A stretch of DNA of 64,000 bases, taken from positions 1,563,120 through 1,627,119 of the forward strand of contig NW_025920105.1 of NCBI RefSeq assembly GCF_902686445.1, read 5' to 3'. Under the pieces are notes generated by a model. The model ran no database searches. It had not been told where the DNA came from and saw nothing but the letters and a program-made list of their open reading frames with translations. Both the position numbers and the translations under genes were made by a program. The stretch is from Sciurus carolinensis (taxonomy: Eukaryota > Chordata > Mammalia > Rodentia > Sciuridae). Below, piece by piece: positions 1 to 11,605 of this stretch. Each line of letters begins with the position of its first letter. Positions within the stretch are counted from its first letter, which is position 1.

Positions 1-174
1 GACTGAGTGATGTCATCATATACCTCTTGACCTGATACTTGGGTAGGTACCTCTTATGTAGTCACTTAGTGCATGGACAGCACTGACCTTGAGCACATTC
101 TCTATATTTAGGGATGGTCCCAGCACCCTCATGTGTTCACATCCTATCCTCCAGATCAGTCTTCCAGTGGTGTT

Positions 175-285
175 GTTTCCCAGCTTATAGATGATGAGAT
201 ATTCAGGTGGGACATTGCTTGCCCAGTGCAGGACCCCTGGTGAAAATCCCTGAGTCTGACTTCAAAGCTCTTTCAGTCACTTTGA
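175..285 (+). repeat. MIR SINE fragment (probable)
   Basis: The stretch from the 'cagcttatagatgatgaga' core through 'cttgcccagtgcaggacc' to 'gacttcaaagctctttc' follows the order of a mammalian-wide interspersed repeat: the deletion-prone 'ttacagatgaggaaactgag' part, then the 'cttgcccaaggtcacacagc' part, then the 'actccaaagcccatgctcttt' part. It is strongly diverged, as expected for this ancient family. The call is from recalled consensus order only; the rest of 1-759 looks unique. Confidence 0.45.
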
Positions 286-759
286 CCTATTCACAGTGCT
301 CTTCCTGAGGTGGTGAGCTGTGGGTTCATGATGTCTTTCCTTGGTTGAAGTAAATACTTTTTTCAGAAGAGAAAGTCTCAGAGGCATGCCTTAATGTTCA
401 CTTCTCCTCTCTGCTGAAAGTCTCATTTGGACTCATATTGGTCAGCAGTGAGAAGCCAATTAACTGACTCAAGTGCTGTTTGGCTGACCTTTGCACTTGA
501 CTTTTGCCAGCCAACTGTGCACTTTCCCATATATATCTTCTTCATTGTCCTTGGAGTTTTCCCATGTTTACTGGAAAAGTAACTGTTTCTGTGGAGTGAC
601 TGAGCTGTCTTTCTTCCAATCAAGCCAGTAACAATCCTTTTGTGACTTCTCTGTCACCATTGGCTTACACAGCACTTAGAATATTAGTGTTCATGATTCA
701 TAGCACCTTTCAAATGTGTGGGCTGGGTGGAATGTCCCCATACATACACAAAGGACTAA

Positions 760-862
760 GCTCCAGTGGGATGTGTCTCCATCCAAGGTCACTCATCTAG
801 GAAGAACAGGACCAGAGTAGGACCCAGGCCTTCTGAGTCTATATCCATTACTTGGACCATGC
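760..862 (+). repeat. MIR SINE fragment
   Basis: The sequence contains 'ccaaggtcactcatctagg', then 'aggaccagagtaggaccca' and 'ggccttctgagtct', which match in order the central and 3' parts of a MIR element (core 'ccaaggtcacacagctag', then 'agccaggattcgaacccag', then 'gtctgactcc'). The flanks to about 1230 show nothing else I can name. Confidence 0.6.
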
Positions 863-1233
863 TCACTCCTGCTTTATTTGGGATCGTAGAATAGTCAACC
901 CTCCCAGGATGCCCTGCACCAATCCTTCTGTAGGTCTGCTGTATCCTGAGCTGCTTCTAAGTTCATTTTATTTTTTATCAAGAAAACTTTTAAACATTCA
1001 TGAAAGCATGATGAGATACATTTCCATTTACACTAGTTAGTGTTCAGTACTTCTGGATTGGATATTTAACAGTTTAAACATATAATACTAAAGCATAAGA
1101 ATGCTTCATTTTTTGCATTTTACTTACTATTGTACCTTTGTGTTTAATAGTTTGCTTGAATCAAAATTCAGATAAATGCCACACACTGTCATTTGTTGAG
1201 CAGTATGTTTGTTTATCCCTCTCTTTCCCCTCT

Positions 1234-1721
1234 TGTTTATTTATTTTGGTACAAGGAATTGACCCTAGGGGTGCTTAACTGAGCCACATCTGCAGCACAT
1301 TTTATTGTTTGAGACAGAGACTTGCTAATTTGCTCAGGGTCTTATTAAGTTTCTAAGGCTCACTTCACTTTGTTTTTTCTTGGCATTGGTTTTGGTTTTG
1401 GTTTTCAAAAATGATGTATTCATATTAGTATTTTAAAGGGCAAAAACTGGATGTTGTCAGCCTTGCTATTCTAAAACTACTAATCCTGTGCTGAACTCCT
1501 TCTGGAGGTAAGTCTTAAGTGGTGGGAACAGAAATTTTCTTGTAGTAGTAATATTAACAAGTCACTTTTGTTGGCAACAGCTGGTACTAGGGTCTTCATA
1601 ACCATTTGCTTTGGACACAAAATTCTTGGGACTAAGACCGATGTTGAAATTGCAATTAATAAAAAAAAAGTTGCCACATTTCTGCCTCAGCCTCCTAAAT
1701 TGAGTTGCTGAGATTACATGT
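1234..1721 (-). repeat. Composite B1/ID-type SINE, antisense, split in two
   Basis: The left part (about 1234-1350) reads in antisense as a rodent dimeric SINE: the 'gggtgcttaactgagccaca' box followed by 'ttgagacagagacttgctaa'. The right part (about 1680-1721, 'cctcagcctcctaaattga' and 'ttgctgagattacatgtgag') is the B1-like end of the same kind of element. About 320 bp of non-SINE sequence (1351-1679) lies between them. Either an insertion split one element or two separate truncated copies lie in the same orientation. Confidence 0.6.
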
Positions 1722-1780
1722 GAGTTTTTAAATTTATTTTGTGTATAATTTACAACATACATGTAGTTATGAGATGTACA

Positions 1781-1783
<3 letters not shown>

Positions 1784-1832
<49 letters not shown>

Positions 1833-1833
1833 T
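1784..1833. repeat. (TA)n microsatellite running into (CA)n
   Basis: About twenty TA dinucleotides are followed by a short CACACACA run. A chance ORF that reads through it gives a poly-Ile/Tyr peptide and is not a gene. Confidence 0.98.
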
Positions 1834-2286
1834 ACATGTAATCTTCTGAAATACTTTTTTCTTGAAAAATCTTTTTGGTAGTAGATCCTGAGTCAGTAGT
1901 TCCACTGGGAAATGTCTCCACCTCCTACTCTTTCCCTGACCACATGTCTTTTAAGCAATCTTTGTGAAATGAGGACTTTTTTATTCATGCAGGCTTGGTC
2001 ACCGAGAAGCCAAGGACTTTTTTGTCAGGTGTGTAGTTTGATGTGATGTTCAAACTTGATGGTCACCAATGGAGCTGAGAGTGTCTTCAAAGATTTATGT
2101 TTTCTTTTCTCAGGTCTGTTTTGGAAACTGAGGCCTGTAAAGTATATTTACTCTCTTTACAAAGAATGAGGTTGCTGATTGACCTTTTGGTGAAAGAAAA
2201 ATAATCACAGCACTGAAGTAGAACAGGACTTTGAAGGAGTTATTTCAAGGAAACCTAAGATATATTTAGCATTCAACAGTAAGTTT

Positions 2287-2318
2287 TGTGTGTGTGTGTG
2301 TGCGTGTGTGTGTGTGTG
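2287..2318. repeat. (GT)n microsatellite
   Basis: GT dinucleotide run with one interruption (TGCG). The surrounding 1834-3611 stretch is unique-looking, with only short chance ORFs on either strand. Confidence 0.97.
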
Positions 2319-3611
2319 CATCTGAGTCTGAGAGAGAGAAGCAAACCAACATTTCAGTACACGCAAATATTAAGACATGAGAGTTCAGTGTGGCTTTGAA
2401 TTATGCATTTTACAAAAATCAGATTATGATGGCCACAAAAATCTTCCAGGCTGAAGATGAATCTAGTTGAAACTCATTTGTGCATTTGGCTTTGTTGATT
2501 TCAGGGGAAATAAGGAGAGTGGAGTTCAGCCTTCATATGAGGGCACAGTCATAGACACCATAAAAAGCAGAATATTTGTTATTCTTGGTAAATATTTGGT
2601 AGCAGGCCAGCACACCTTTCTTCCCAGAACCTTTCTCCTTTGATTACCTTTCTGCACATCTAGCCAACCTGTCATCCCTGATGAGCATGCATTCTCTTGA
2701 GCCTACATTCTTCTAAGTTGTCTTTGCCTGTCCAGATCTGTCATGGGATCCTCAGTGATTTTTCTCTTGAGTCTGTCAGTTCTGGTCCCAGACCCTCCCT
2801 CTTCATTCTACCCTATCATCTGCATTCCACTGTCACTTCCAGTCACTTTCTTCTTTGGTCATCTTTTGTTTTGGATGATACTGGCCATAATATTTGGGCT
2901 GTGAGTTCAGGGGTCCCTAAGCTGTACCCTGAGCCCCACCACTTGGAAGTTGTATAAGCTCATTTCCTTTCCTTGATGTGTTTTTGTCAGTAAAAGGAAA
3001 TAGGTGATGATGGGACCTGCGTTGTGGAGGTTTTGAGTTGGCAGCCTGCAGTGTGGGAAAGTGCAGTATGTGCATGACAACACTGCTTTCTGCTGTAACC
3101 ATGACAGCTGACACCACTATTGTTTATTGAGAACCTAGCATTCCAGCATTGGTGGGAACAGTTCATGGACCTTGGGTTTATGAAGGGTTTGACATGTGAA
3201 AAGGTGGAGCAATATGGCCAGTGACCACCTCTACAAAGTTTATTGTGTACTGAATCCTGGTGGGTAGTGTCCACTAGCATTTACAGGGACACCACATGAG
3301 GGAATAAGGGGAAAGATGAAGGCCAGAGAGGAAGGCAGAATCTTACCCACATACAATAGCCTCTGACAGAAGGGCCTTGTTCTACCTCCCATGTAAGCTT
3401 TTTCTTTCCAGTTGGTCACAACAGGTGATTTTTAAATTATTGTTTTTATCATTCAATGGGGGAAATGCCACTTTTCACAAAGATCAATAGGTTTAATAAG
3501 TGTACTTCTTGGGGACAGCTGTGGAATCATAATGAGTATCAAGAGTAAATATTGTTAGTGCCTATCATAAGGACTTTTGAAAGAAAAAACATTCACTTCT
3601 TTTCAAAGCTT

Positions 3612-3742
3612 TTCAATTTTTTAATGTATTATTTTAGATATAGATGGACACAATACCTTTATTTATGTGGTGCTGAGAATTAAACCCAGTGCTTCACACA
3701 TGCTAGAAAAGCTCTTTACCACTGAGCCACAACCCAGCCCTG
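3612..3742 (-). repeat. ID-type SINE, antisense
   Basis: In antisense this reads as a tRNA-derived rodent ID element: 'ggctgggttgtggctcagtg', 'gtaaagagc', 'gcatgtgtgaagcactgggt', then a tail of the form found on many sciurid copies ('gatggacacaatacctttat' on the plus strand). The A and B box regions of the ancestral tRNA are recognisable, but the element is a retroposed SINE, not a tRNA gene. It is one of the main reasons for suspecting a squirrel-family host. Confidence 0.85.
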
Positions 3743-4640
3743 AAATGTTCACTTTTATTTGAAGGGGGTGCATTTTCTTCTTCACACCAAATCCCCATCT
3801 TCCTTGAAACCCTGATCAAGAAATCAGACCTGACATTCAACTTGTCCAGGCACTGAGGCTGGTAGAAATGGTAGTCACATAGCACTACTAAACTCAGTCC
3901 AATGTCAAAGAACTAGTTAGACTGTTTTAGATTGTTGGAATATTCTGATTAAAAAAACTTTCTTTACAGTAATTAATCTAGAATTCACCTCCCTACAACA
4001 TCTATCCACTTTACTCTCTGAAGGAAGGTTCAATGAATTCCTTTCATCATACAATTTGGGAACTACTTACATCTGTGGGTGGAGAAAAAGTTGAAGTATA
4101 TATCAGGAACCAACATAATCTATCATTAAATGTCAAGTGGAAATAGTGCCTTGTCACCAATCCTGTGAAACACAACCTTTCCTTAAGTTTACAGTGCACC
4201 AATCAGAACACTGCCTATCCATTACAAAGGGGGAAAAGGCAATTTTACCAGATGTTACATGATCACTGTCAGACACATCAGAAACTCAGCGTCATCATAC
4301 ATGCTCCTGAAAACATTAAACAACACATTGTCACTTCAGTACTCATTCTTCACGATACCATGAATTACAAAATGCAAACTCCAAAAATGCAATATCTTTC
4401 TGATGTAAGAAAATTGGTGCCAGCACAAAACCTTAGGAATAACAGGAAACAAATATACTAGAAGTAATGCTATTATATACTCAAGAGTACATTAGATAGA
4501 TTTTTTCCACATAATCATGTAACTATAAAAATAATAGGAAGTAAAATATATAAGAACATAAAAAATTTAAAAGGAACAGATACATTTCATATTTGATAAT
4601 GTAGCTAAAATTAAAAATCACTATTAATTTAAGATTTCTT
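3743..4640. other. No identifiable feature
   Basis: AT-rich, unique-looking sequence. The only long open frame (about 98 codons at 4165-4461, plus strand) has no recognisable domain and low-complexity codon use; I see nothing to support it as a gene. Confidence 0.6.
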
Positions 4641-4860
4641 CATTTTATGTGGTAGGAGCACATGGGGGATGGAAAGATAGTAGAATAAAACAGACAGTAT
4701 TACCCTAGGTATATGTATGATTATATGAATTGTGTGAATCTACATTGTATACAACCATAGAAATGAAAGTTGTACCCATTTGCATACAATTAATCAAAAT
4801 GCAGTCTGTGAATTTTTTTAAAAATTTTAATAATAAAAAAAGATTTCTTCCACTTTTTAC
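4640..4860 (+). mobile_element. L1 3'UTR fragment, sense
   Basis: The stretch has the typical run-out of a rodent L1 3'UTR: 'gatggaaagatagtagaata', 'acagacagtattacccta', a purine/pyrimidine-mixed AT segment and a terminal A-rich tail near 4840. Only the last part of an element survives, as in most 5'-truncated L1 insertions. The coding part is absent. Confidence 0.6.
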
Positions 4861-5589
4861 CAGAAAAAATTTTTTCTTTTACCTGCAACATCTCACAAAA
4901 ATAAGCATATATTTCTACCAAAGTTTTCCTAAGAAACCTATAAATTTCTAAGTTATACACAAAATAATTAATGAATGTATTTTCTACTATCGATTACAGA
5001 AATAATGAGTTAATTTATTTCCTCTTCAGTCTGTACCTAAAGTAATTATATAATTTGTATTGATAGCATGAATTGATATATGCCACCATAGTAGCATAGA
5101 AGCAGCAGTGTTCTGACTTGACCTGTATTAATCATCTTCCACTGGAAATATCTTCAGTGGTAAAGAATTTGTACTTAAAAAAAAAAACAAAAAACTGCCA
5201 AATGACTGCTAGGGAAAGTGCCCTGCAGTAGGGGAGAGCAGAAGGATATTCATCATCTGGGCTACTGTCAGTGACAAATACATGATTAAGTTTAATGTTT
5301 TTTTTGAATTTTCAAACTTGTCTCATTTTACACAGAGACCTCTGACTCAACCAATACTTACATGTTTATATTGTAATCAGTGAATTAAAGCCAGAGGTTA
5401 TCAGGACAAGCTCCCTTTTTCAATATAGAAATAAGTCAAAACCCAGACTCCTAGATTTATGAACTCACTTATTCACTATAGATTAAATGTGGTCCTTTGC
5501 CATAATACAGACATATTGTCAAGGAATGGTGATGACATTGTTTAGGTGAAACATTTAATATCTGCCAACAAAAATCACCTAATACACAG

Positions 5590-5772
5590 TTTTTAAGTTG
5601 GAAGAGACTTTGAAAGTCATCTATTCTTTTTCCATATCATTGATGAAGAAGCAAAGATGATGTACAGGGAGCAGAAACTCCATAAAGGTCACCTGTTAAA
5701 CTGCTCATCAGTGACACAGCCAGGACTATAGAGCTGGGCTCTCCCTTCTTCAAGCCCTGGTCCTTTTACCCA
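5590..5772 (+). repeat. MIR SINE
   Basis: A diverged MIR: 'cattgatgaagaagcaaaga' corresponds to the 'gatgaggaaactgaggc' box. It is followed by 'aggtcacctgttaaactg', 'gtgacacagccaggacta' and a 3' part 'gggctctcccttcttcaagc'. Between 4861 and 5589, and from 5773 to 6376, I see only AT-rich unique sequence. Confidence 0.6.
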
Positions 5773-6376
5773 ATTAAAGAATTAAGTACAGTCCAAATAT
5801 TTATAAGAAACCATGACAGTGCTAGAGAGATTAAGAAATGATATCTTATTATTATAAGTGCAAAATTATTAATATTTTATATACCAGTTAGAGCAGCAAG
5901 AACTTTGATTCCTATAAAAATTTTTTAATGTGCATATTTTAGACTTTATCACTAAGGTTAAGGACAATTTCTAAAATATGACTTTTTCTTCCCTTCAAAT
6001 ACACAAACTTTAAATTTTTTCTTACTAAGATAGACTTAAGTACATTCAAAGTCAGGATAGTCTTTCAAAAATGTCACAACTTTTAACCAATTTTGGGAGT
6101 ACAACCCCAATAACTTGGAGATTCATAATCTTTTATAGGCATGAGTATCTTTAAAGCATGAAGTAATTATCTCAACCCAGTTTTTGCCCTCTGCCTCTCT
6201 TTTTCAGGCTTCAGAAATTTATTAAATTATTTGAATGCAATAATTATTTCCCCTCTGAGATTTAAATACTAGGCAACAAAAAAGTCTCTAAAACTTAACT
6301 GCCCAACAACTTGTAAAATGACTCAACTTGTAAGCCATTTGCTAAACAATATCATTTCCCACATTATAAAATAAGT

Positions 6377-6454
6377 AGGAGCTTTGGTTGTGGCTCAGTG
6401 GTAGAGTACTTCGTTAGTATGTCTGAGGCCCTGGGTTCAATCCTCAGCACCAGT
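6377..6454 (+). repeat. ID-type SINE, sense
   Basis: The sequence 'tggttgtggctcagtggtag', 'tatgtctgaggccctgggt' and 'tcaatcctcagcacca' is a close match to the ID SINE body (tRNA-derived, RNA polymerase III A/B boxes). It is immediately followed by short imperfect repeats of 'agcaccagttga'. Confidence 0.9.
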
Positions 6455-7893
6455 TGAGTATTTATAGCACCAGTTGATCAGTTGGTCAGTTGAGTATTTT
6501 AACAAACAGTTTTGCAGAGATTTAAAAGCAGAGAATCCAAATGTGGGGTAGTTTCTGTGTCAGAGTGACAGCTTGAGTGTCAACTTGGAGTGTACTGTGT
6601 GTGGTCATCATGGGCAGGGTGAAATTCGAGGATTGAGATTCAGAATTCAAACACTGTGGTAATTCTGGTCAAGTCTCATGGTGAGTGACTGGGTAATTAG
6701 TTCAGAGTGCTGCCATGTCCATTCTCAGGGGTTTCCTTTTATGGGTGTTAGGTGAGGGGGTTGCATGTGGTAAGGTTGATAGGAGTCTGGTGTTCTTGAT
6801 ATGATTTGGAATGTTCACATATGTCCAGGTGCTAGTTGGTTTATTTTTGTAAGTGAATGCACATAAATATTTATCAGTTGTACCTGATGGTGGTTTCAGG
6901 CAGATGGTGGTGATTTAATGGTACAAGCAAGGTGTGGAGCCATTCTATCTTGACACTTTTACTCAAAATGGAGTAGATATAGTGAATTATTTTTCTACAA
7001 GATGGAGTAATTCAAATTGAGGCACAGCCTGAAAACTACTGTTCCATACACCATGATATGTGTAGAAAAGTCTCAAAGAAGGTTGTATGTTGATGCTCAA
7101 AATCTAAGAATGCACAATCTAGGGACTCGAGTTCATGCCCTAAATATTTTTGAAATCATATTTTATGTTTTTATTGATGATTCACATAACATAAAATTTA
7201 ACATTTTAAAATATATGTATGAATGTCTTTAATGTATTCACTATCTCAATTCTTTTGAGGATGGAGCATTTGTGACAAATCAAGAGATGCAGATATCCCA
7301 GTGCAGGCAGAGGGTACAGAGGACCTCAAACAGGAGAAGGCACAAACAGACAAAGCCATGAGTGCTCCCAACACCATGCACCTAGTTGTGAGAGTTTGGC
7401 CTCCTCCCAGATCTATGTACATTTGAGAAAAAGCAGATAGGCAAGGATCTCTTGGGCCTGCCCCTGAGAAGTGCTCTATTGACCTCTCAGGTTGAGGTGG
7501 GATTCTTGTGCTTCTAGATGCCACTGACACTGTCCTGACTTGACCTCAGCTTGGGGTAGAGAGGGGAACTGGGAAACTCTTTGCCTTTGGCAGAACCTGG
7601 GGTCTGTGCTTGTCTGAGGGTAACCTCATCCCTGCCCCTCCACTCTGGGTCTCCAGTAAAGTTATACCCACCACCATTCTTGCTAGTAAAGGTCCTGGAA
7701 CAGTGCAAAGGCAGAGGTGAGTGAATCACCTCATGTTGCAAAAGGCACATATGGACTTTCCAGGACTGGGATCTCCTGTGCCTGAATCTTCTTCTCTACA
7801 AGATAAGTGAGGCAAAAGTCACACATACAGGAAAGAAGCAGCAGAACTATCTAGATTTTGCATGGCATGAGGAGCTGAGGGAGATGCCTTTCA
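6455..7893. other. Unassigned sequence, moderately G+C-rich from about 7250
   Basis: 6455-7245 is AT-rich and unremarkable. 7250-7800 is richer in G+C and holds two overlapping minus-strand frames of 94 and 78 codons (7246-7530, 7514-7750). They resemble no domain that I know. Their position beside an antisense retroviral remnant makes a further provirus-derived segment possible, but I have no motif to show it. Confidence 0.4.
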
Positions 7894-8056
7894 TGGTGCC
7901 CACTTGCTCCTCAGATCCAGAGCACAAACTGCACTTGTGAAAGGCAGTGTTTTCAAAATTCTCTAAACATTCAGCAATGGGAGCTGTGTAGGGGCAGGAC
8001 AACAGTCAAGATGGGTAGAGAAAAATGGTGGACCCTATACACAGCCAAGTAGAGCT
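7894..8056 (+). repeat. Left arm of a large inverted repeat
   Basis: This 163-bp segment recurs as its reverse complement at 10122-10285. Comparing by eye I count about four substitutions and one single-base indel, so the arms are roughly 97% identical. Each arm includes the landmark 'gctgtgtaggggcaggac'. Both arms end sharply, and the flanking sequences are unrelated. The arms enclose about 2.07 kb that carries a retroviral gag remnant. Confidence 0.93.
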
Positions 8057-8359
8057 ATGTCTAAAGCTTTGGGGCCTGGCAGATTCCACAACAACATATC
8101 TGCCTTGAAGAGCACATGGAGGAATGTGGTAGGGCTTTACCCAGTCTCCAAGTGGCCCCTTGAGTTCACTTCCAGGTAACCCCCAAAGCACTGAGCAAGT
8201 TACACAAGACACTCTAAAAATGAACAACACACAGAGAGTTTCCCCATCCCCATGTCATTTAAATTAATCTGGTGGGCCCATAGAAAATAAGCATGTATAT
8301 TTGGTTTTTCCTATGTACACATATATAGATTTATTTATGGAGACCATTTCTCACCTCTA

Positions 8360-8734
8360 TGCTGGAAGAAACTGGGGATGCTAGAAGAGGTGAAAATAAA
8401 GAACTTAGAAAAAGTGAAAGGAGTGGAGAGGTGGCTGCAAAGAAGAGAATGGATCCCTTTCTTTCAGTTGGGGAGCACGGGAGCTCCACTGACACTCATC
8501 CTCCACCCCCAGTTGGTAGGAGGGTGGTGTCTGCAGGCAATTTGAGTCACCCCAGTTGACAGCTCTGGTAGCCCCACTGGCTGTTGAAGGAGTAGTGAGG
8601 GGGGTAGGGTAGGCAGCAGGGGTGGGGGTGTTGGGAACTGGGAGTGCCATGAGAAGGAGTGGCAGGGCTGGGTAGGGAGGAGAAAGTGGCCAGCAGTGTG
8701 GTAGAGCTAGGATCGTTGTTGCTCTATTGATCAA
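8360..8734 (-). pseudogene. Proline-rich frame downstream of the gag remnant
   Basis: A minus-strand open frame (8405-8734) rich in Pro, Ala, Thr and Leu follows the zinc-knuckle segment in the same transcriptional direction. In betaretrovirus-like elements a Pro-rich stretch between nucleocapsid and protease is common, so this may be the end of gag or the gag-pro junction. I see no protease active-site triplet (DTG/DSG). The assignment depends on position and composition only. Confidence 0.35.
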
Positions 8735-8748
8735 CCCAATGAAATCCT

Positions 8749-9600
8749 TTATGACATATTGTACATTTCTGATTGGACTGCTTTTGTAACCTTTTTTTTT
8801 TTTAATTTTACAGTCCTTTTGAAGATGGCCAAGATTTTTACAATTGTAACAAAGTTTATGGGGGAGTTTAAAGCATCAGCCAATAAAGAAGCTTTATGAG
8901 TTTCAGTTCCAATATTTTGACATGCCTTTATTAAATCAGAAAGTGCAGTATCCACTTTATGGCAAATAGATTTTATTACTTACCATCTTGGTTGGCATTT
9001 ACATAAGTCAGTTGTATTCAATAGTCAGAATATTGGCAGCTTCCAAATTGTCTACTTGTCTTTCAATAACTTTACTCAATTGGTTAAGAAAATTAATGAA
9101 AGTCTCCTCTGAGAATTGTCCAATTACAGCAAAGGACTTGGAAGGATTCCATGTGTCTAGGATCCTCCTCCATGCTTTACAAACTAAGGTTCTAATCTGG
9201 CAATGGAACTGTGGGCAACTGAGCTTATTGTTGTAATGTCCCTCTTAGCCCCATTCCAATCAAGTCATCATAATCAATATTAACATTGTCTTGAGCATTA
9301 TTCTCAGCTTGAACACAGGCTAAATCAGAATATTCTTATAAAAACACTGTATTTTGGGCAGGTGAAGTAACCATTTTCACCAAAGGTTTTCAATCATTGA
9401 AAACCAAGGCATAACCCTTACCCAGCACCTCTATCATATTGAGTGAAAATTACTATTTTTTCCACTTTCTGACACCACCCTTTTTAATTTTTAAACATAT
9501 TGTTCACATTCTGACTGATTAACATTATTTAATCTAATGGTGCAGACAGTCAAAATATGAGTTTCTCCCTCTGCAGTTTCCTGCCTGAGACATTAAGATA
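8749..9600 (-). pseudogene. Endogenous retrovirus gag remnant (class II, IAP/ERVK-like)
   Basis: Read on the minus strand, this is a decayed gag gene. The clearest mark is a nucleocapsid zinc knuckle encoded at about 8815-8860, CYNCKNLGHLQKDC, a perfect C-x2-C-x4-H-x4-C. Just upstream, 8865-8955 encodes a segment like the end of the capsid C-terminal domain (DLIKACQNIGTETHKASLL), in a different frame from the knuckle, so a one-base indel near 8865 breaks the gene. Farther upstream (to about 9300) other frames give capsid-like pieces separated by stop codons. No LTR pair or tRNA primer site was found around it. It is a non-functional relic. Confidence 0.8.
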
Positions 9601-10121
9601 AATGAGACTGGACTGGGGGAGGAAAAGGAAGAAGAGTAGGAATGCAAGAAGATGGCTGAGAAAAAAAGCTTCAGTCTTAGAGACTACTGGAGAAGCTTGT
9701 AGTTCTTTCAAGGCTATTTTTGAGATAGGATATCAACAAAAATACCAAGCATGTAACACAGGTACAGGAGCCCTTGGCTCCTCATGCAATATTTTACCTA
9801 TATATTCCCAATTTTGGGGTCTTAAGGACCCACTCCTCTGATTCCATGGACAGTAAAAATCTATTTCAGATAGCAAAGCAACATGATCAAAATTACTTAC
9901 AGTATGCTTAACATTATGAAGCAAATAAAGTTCAGCTCTATGATGACATTGAGGGTTAGTGAATTCCCCATAACTTACCAGTGGGATCAGTACCAGCCAA
10001 TGAGTGATGCACACCAAAGCCTGTTTCAGGCAGTAACCTATCCCCTTTTCCCCATCTAAAAGTGTCCCTGTTAGGCACCCCAGCTGTAAAGGTTAACTGA
10101 GGTCCAGCTAAAAACATTAAG
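9601..10121 (-). pseudogene. Possible further retroviral coding remnant
   Basis: Two overlapping minus-strand frames (9733-10017 and 9956-10168) lie directly upstream of the gag remnant and run into the inverted-repeat arm. They are rich in Trp, His and Pro, and could be the N-terminal gag region or a rearranged envelope segment. I cannot decide from sequence alone and see no diagnostic motif. Confidence 0.3.
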
Positions 10122-10285
10122 AGCTCTACTTGACTGTGTATAGGGTCCACCATTTTTTCTCTATCCATCTTGACTGTTGTCCTGCCCCTACACAGCCCCC
10201 ATTGCTGAATGTTCAGAGAATTTTGAAAACACTGCCTTTCACAAGTGCAGTTTGTGCTCTGGATCTGAGGAGCAAGTGGGCACCA
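10122..10285 (-). repeat. Right arm of a large inverted repeat
   Basis: This is the reverse complement of 7894-8056, with about four mismatches and one indel. Beyond 10285 the similarity stops at once. Its orientation relative to the gag remnant suggests that one arm was copied by an inverted duplication or a gene-conversion-like event rather than being an LTR, since LTRs are direct repeats. Confidence 0.93.
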
Positions 10286-11605
10286 GGCAAGAACACAGGA
10301 TGGTGAAGAGCAAGAAGTAGTTTCTGTGGAAAAGCCAGTTTAGTTTATAATCTATTCCACGGTCATATCAAGATACTAAGGTTACATAGTACAGTTAGCT
10401 TTGCACATTTACAGATCACATACCTTGATTGCTTCTTGAAGTCCACTAGTACCAAAGGCTATTATGATAAGAAAATGTCTCCAGGCCTCAAGGACAGAGG
10501 AACTGCAGAGCATTCCCAAGCCATTCAAACAGAGCACAATGTGTCCTGAGGAGTTTGCTGAAATCAAAGAACTCTCACTCCTCTGTACATTGACTGAACT
10601 AAAATCCCTTCTTTTTTCTGCTGTATGATATCTGCAATGTGAAAAACCTGTGGCCAGTATGAAGTGAGACAGAATAATCTACTTTTGGACACTTTTTGAC
10701 TGGAGCTTTCTGCTTTCACTCAGCATAGTATATCTTCTAATTTGGGGTCTGAGGAGAAATATTATTAGGCAATTTTATCCCACAACACCAGCATGTAAAG
10801 AGATAGACCAGGCCCTTTAAGTCACTGATATCAGGGAACCCATAGCCCTCAAACATGTAATGTGGCTACTGTGAACTGAGGTATGATGGAGAAAGTCAAA
10901 CTTGAGTGTGTAGTTCCAAAAGCACATGTACTTCATTGGTAGTATTTTATAAGTCACATAAAGGTAATATTCTCAAAAGGTTGTTATGTTTTTAATATCA
11001 ATTTCAACTCTATTTATGCTATCAGTGTGAATACTAGAAATATTTAAAATACTCTTGTACCTTAGGTGTTGTTTTCATTGGATATTAATGCTTTAAAGGG
11101 TTGTTTCCCATTCATAGTTTAGTCTGTTTTCTAACAAGAACAGAGAGTAGAAAAGTTAAATAACATTTTAGAGTAATTGCCATTATATTATTTTTATTCA
11201 TGAATAATATACTAGTGTATATAATCCATAAACAGAAATGGCATTGTACAGCAGGTTAAATGCAAATGTTCTACTGGTAGGACTAGATCCCACTTCTAAA
11301 AGAAAATATTGCCTTAAAATTGCAGCAGCCTGAGTCTCAGGTGTGCAATTCCCAGAACACAAAGAAAAAAAAGTTAAACTGCACACAATCACCTGTCATT
11401 ATGGCCTTATTCTTTTCTGGATTGGATATTATCCTCTGTCAATCACACAGAAGGTTCCTTGGTCTCAGACTTAAGAGGCATGGTCTGAATCCCCATCCAA
11501 ATCAGGAGCACTTAGATCTGTCCAATGCTGTGAACTGCCAGGGAGTTGGAGATGGGTTTCCACTGGCTTCTCTGTTTCTGCTGAGTCCACCATATCTGCC
11601 CTTCA
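10286..11605. other. No identifiable feature
   Basis: Unique-looking DNA with moderate A+T content. The longest frame (11320-11748, plus) overlaps the exon-like block that follows and has no recognisable domain. Confidence 0.55.

Noticed and set aside
1562..1921. 119-codon minus-strand frame
   Set aside because: It reads through the (TA)n microsatellite; the poly-Ile/Tyr run shows a composition artefact.
3612..6454. tRNA-like A and B box sequences at 3656-3742 and 6377-6454
   Set aside because: These are ID-type SINEs derived from a tRNA, with retroposon tails and no intact cloverleaf.
7894..10285. Inverted-repeat arms as LTRs of the gag-bearing provirus
   Set aside because: The arms are inverted, not direct, lack TG...CA ends and polyadenylation signals, and are too short.
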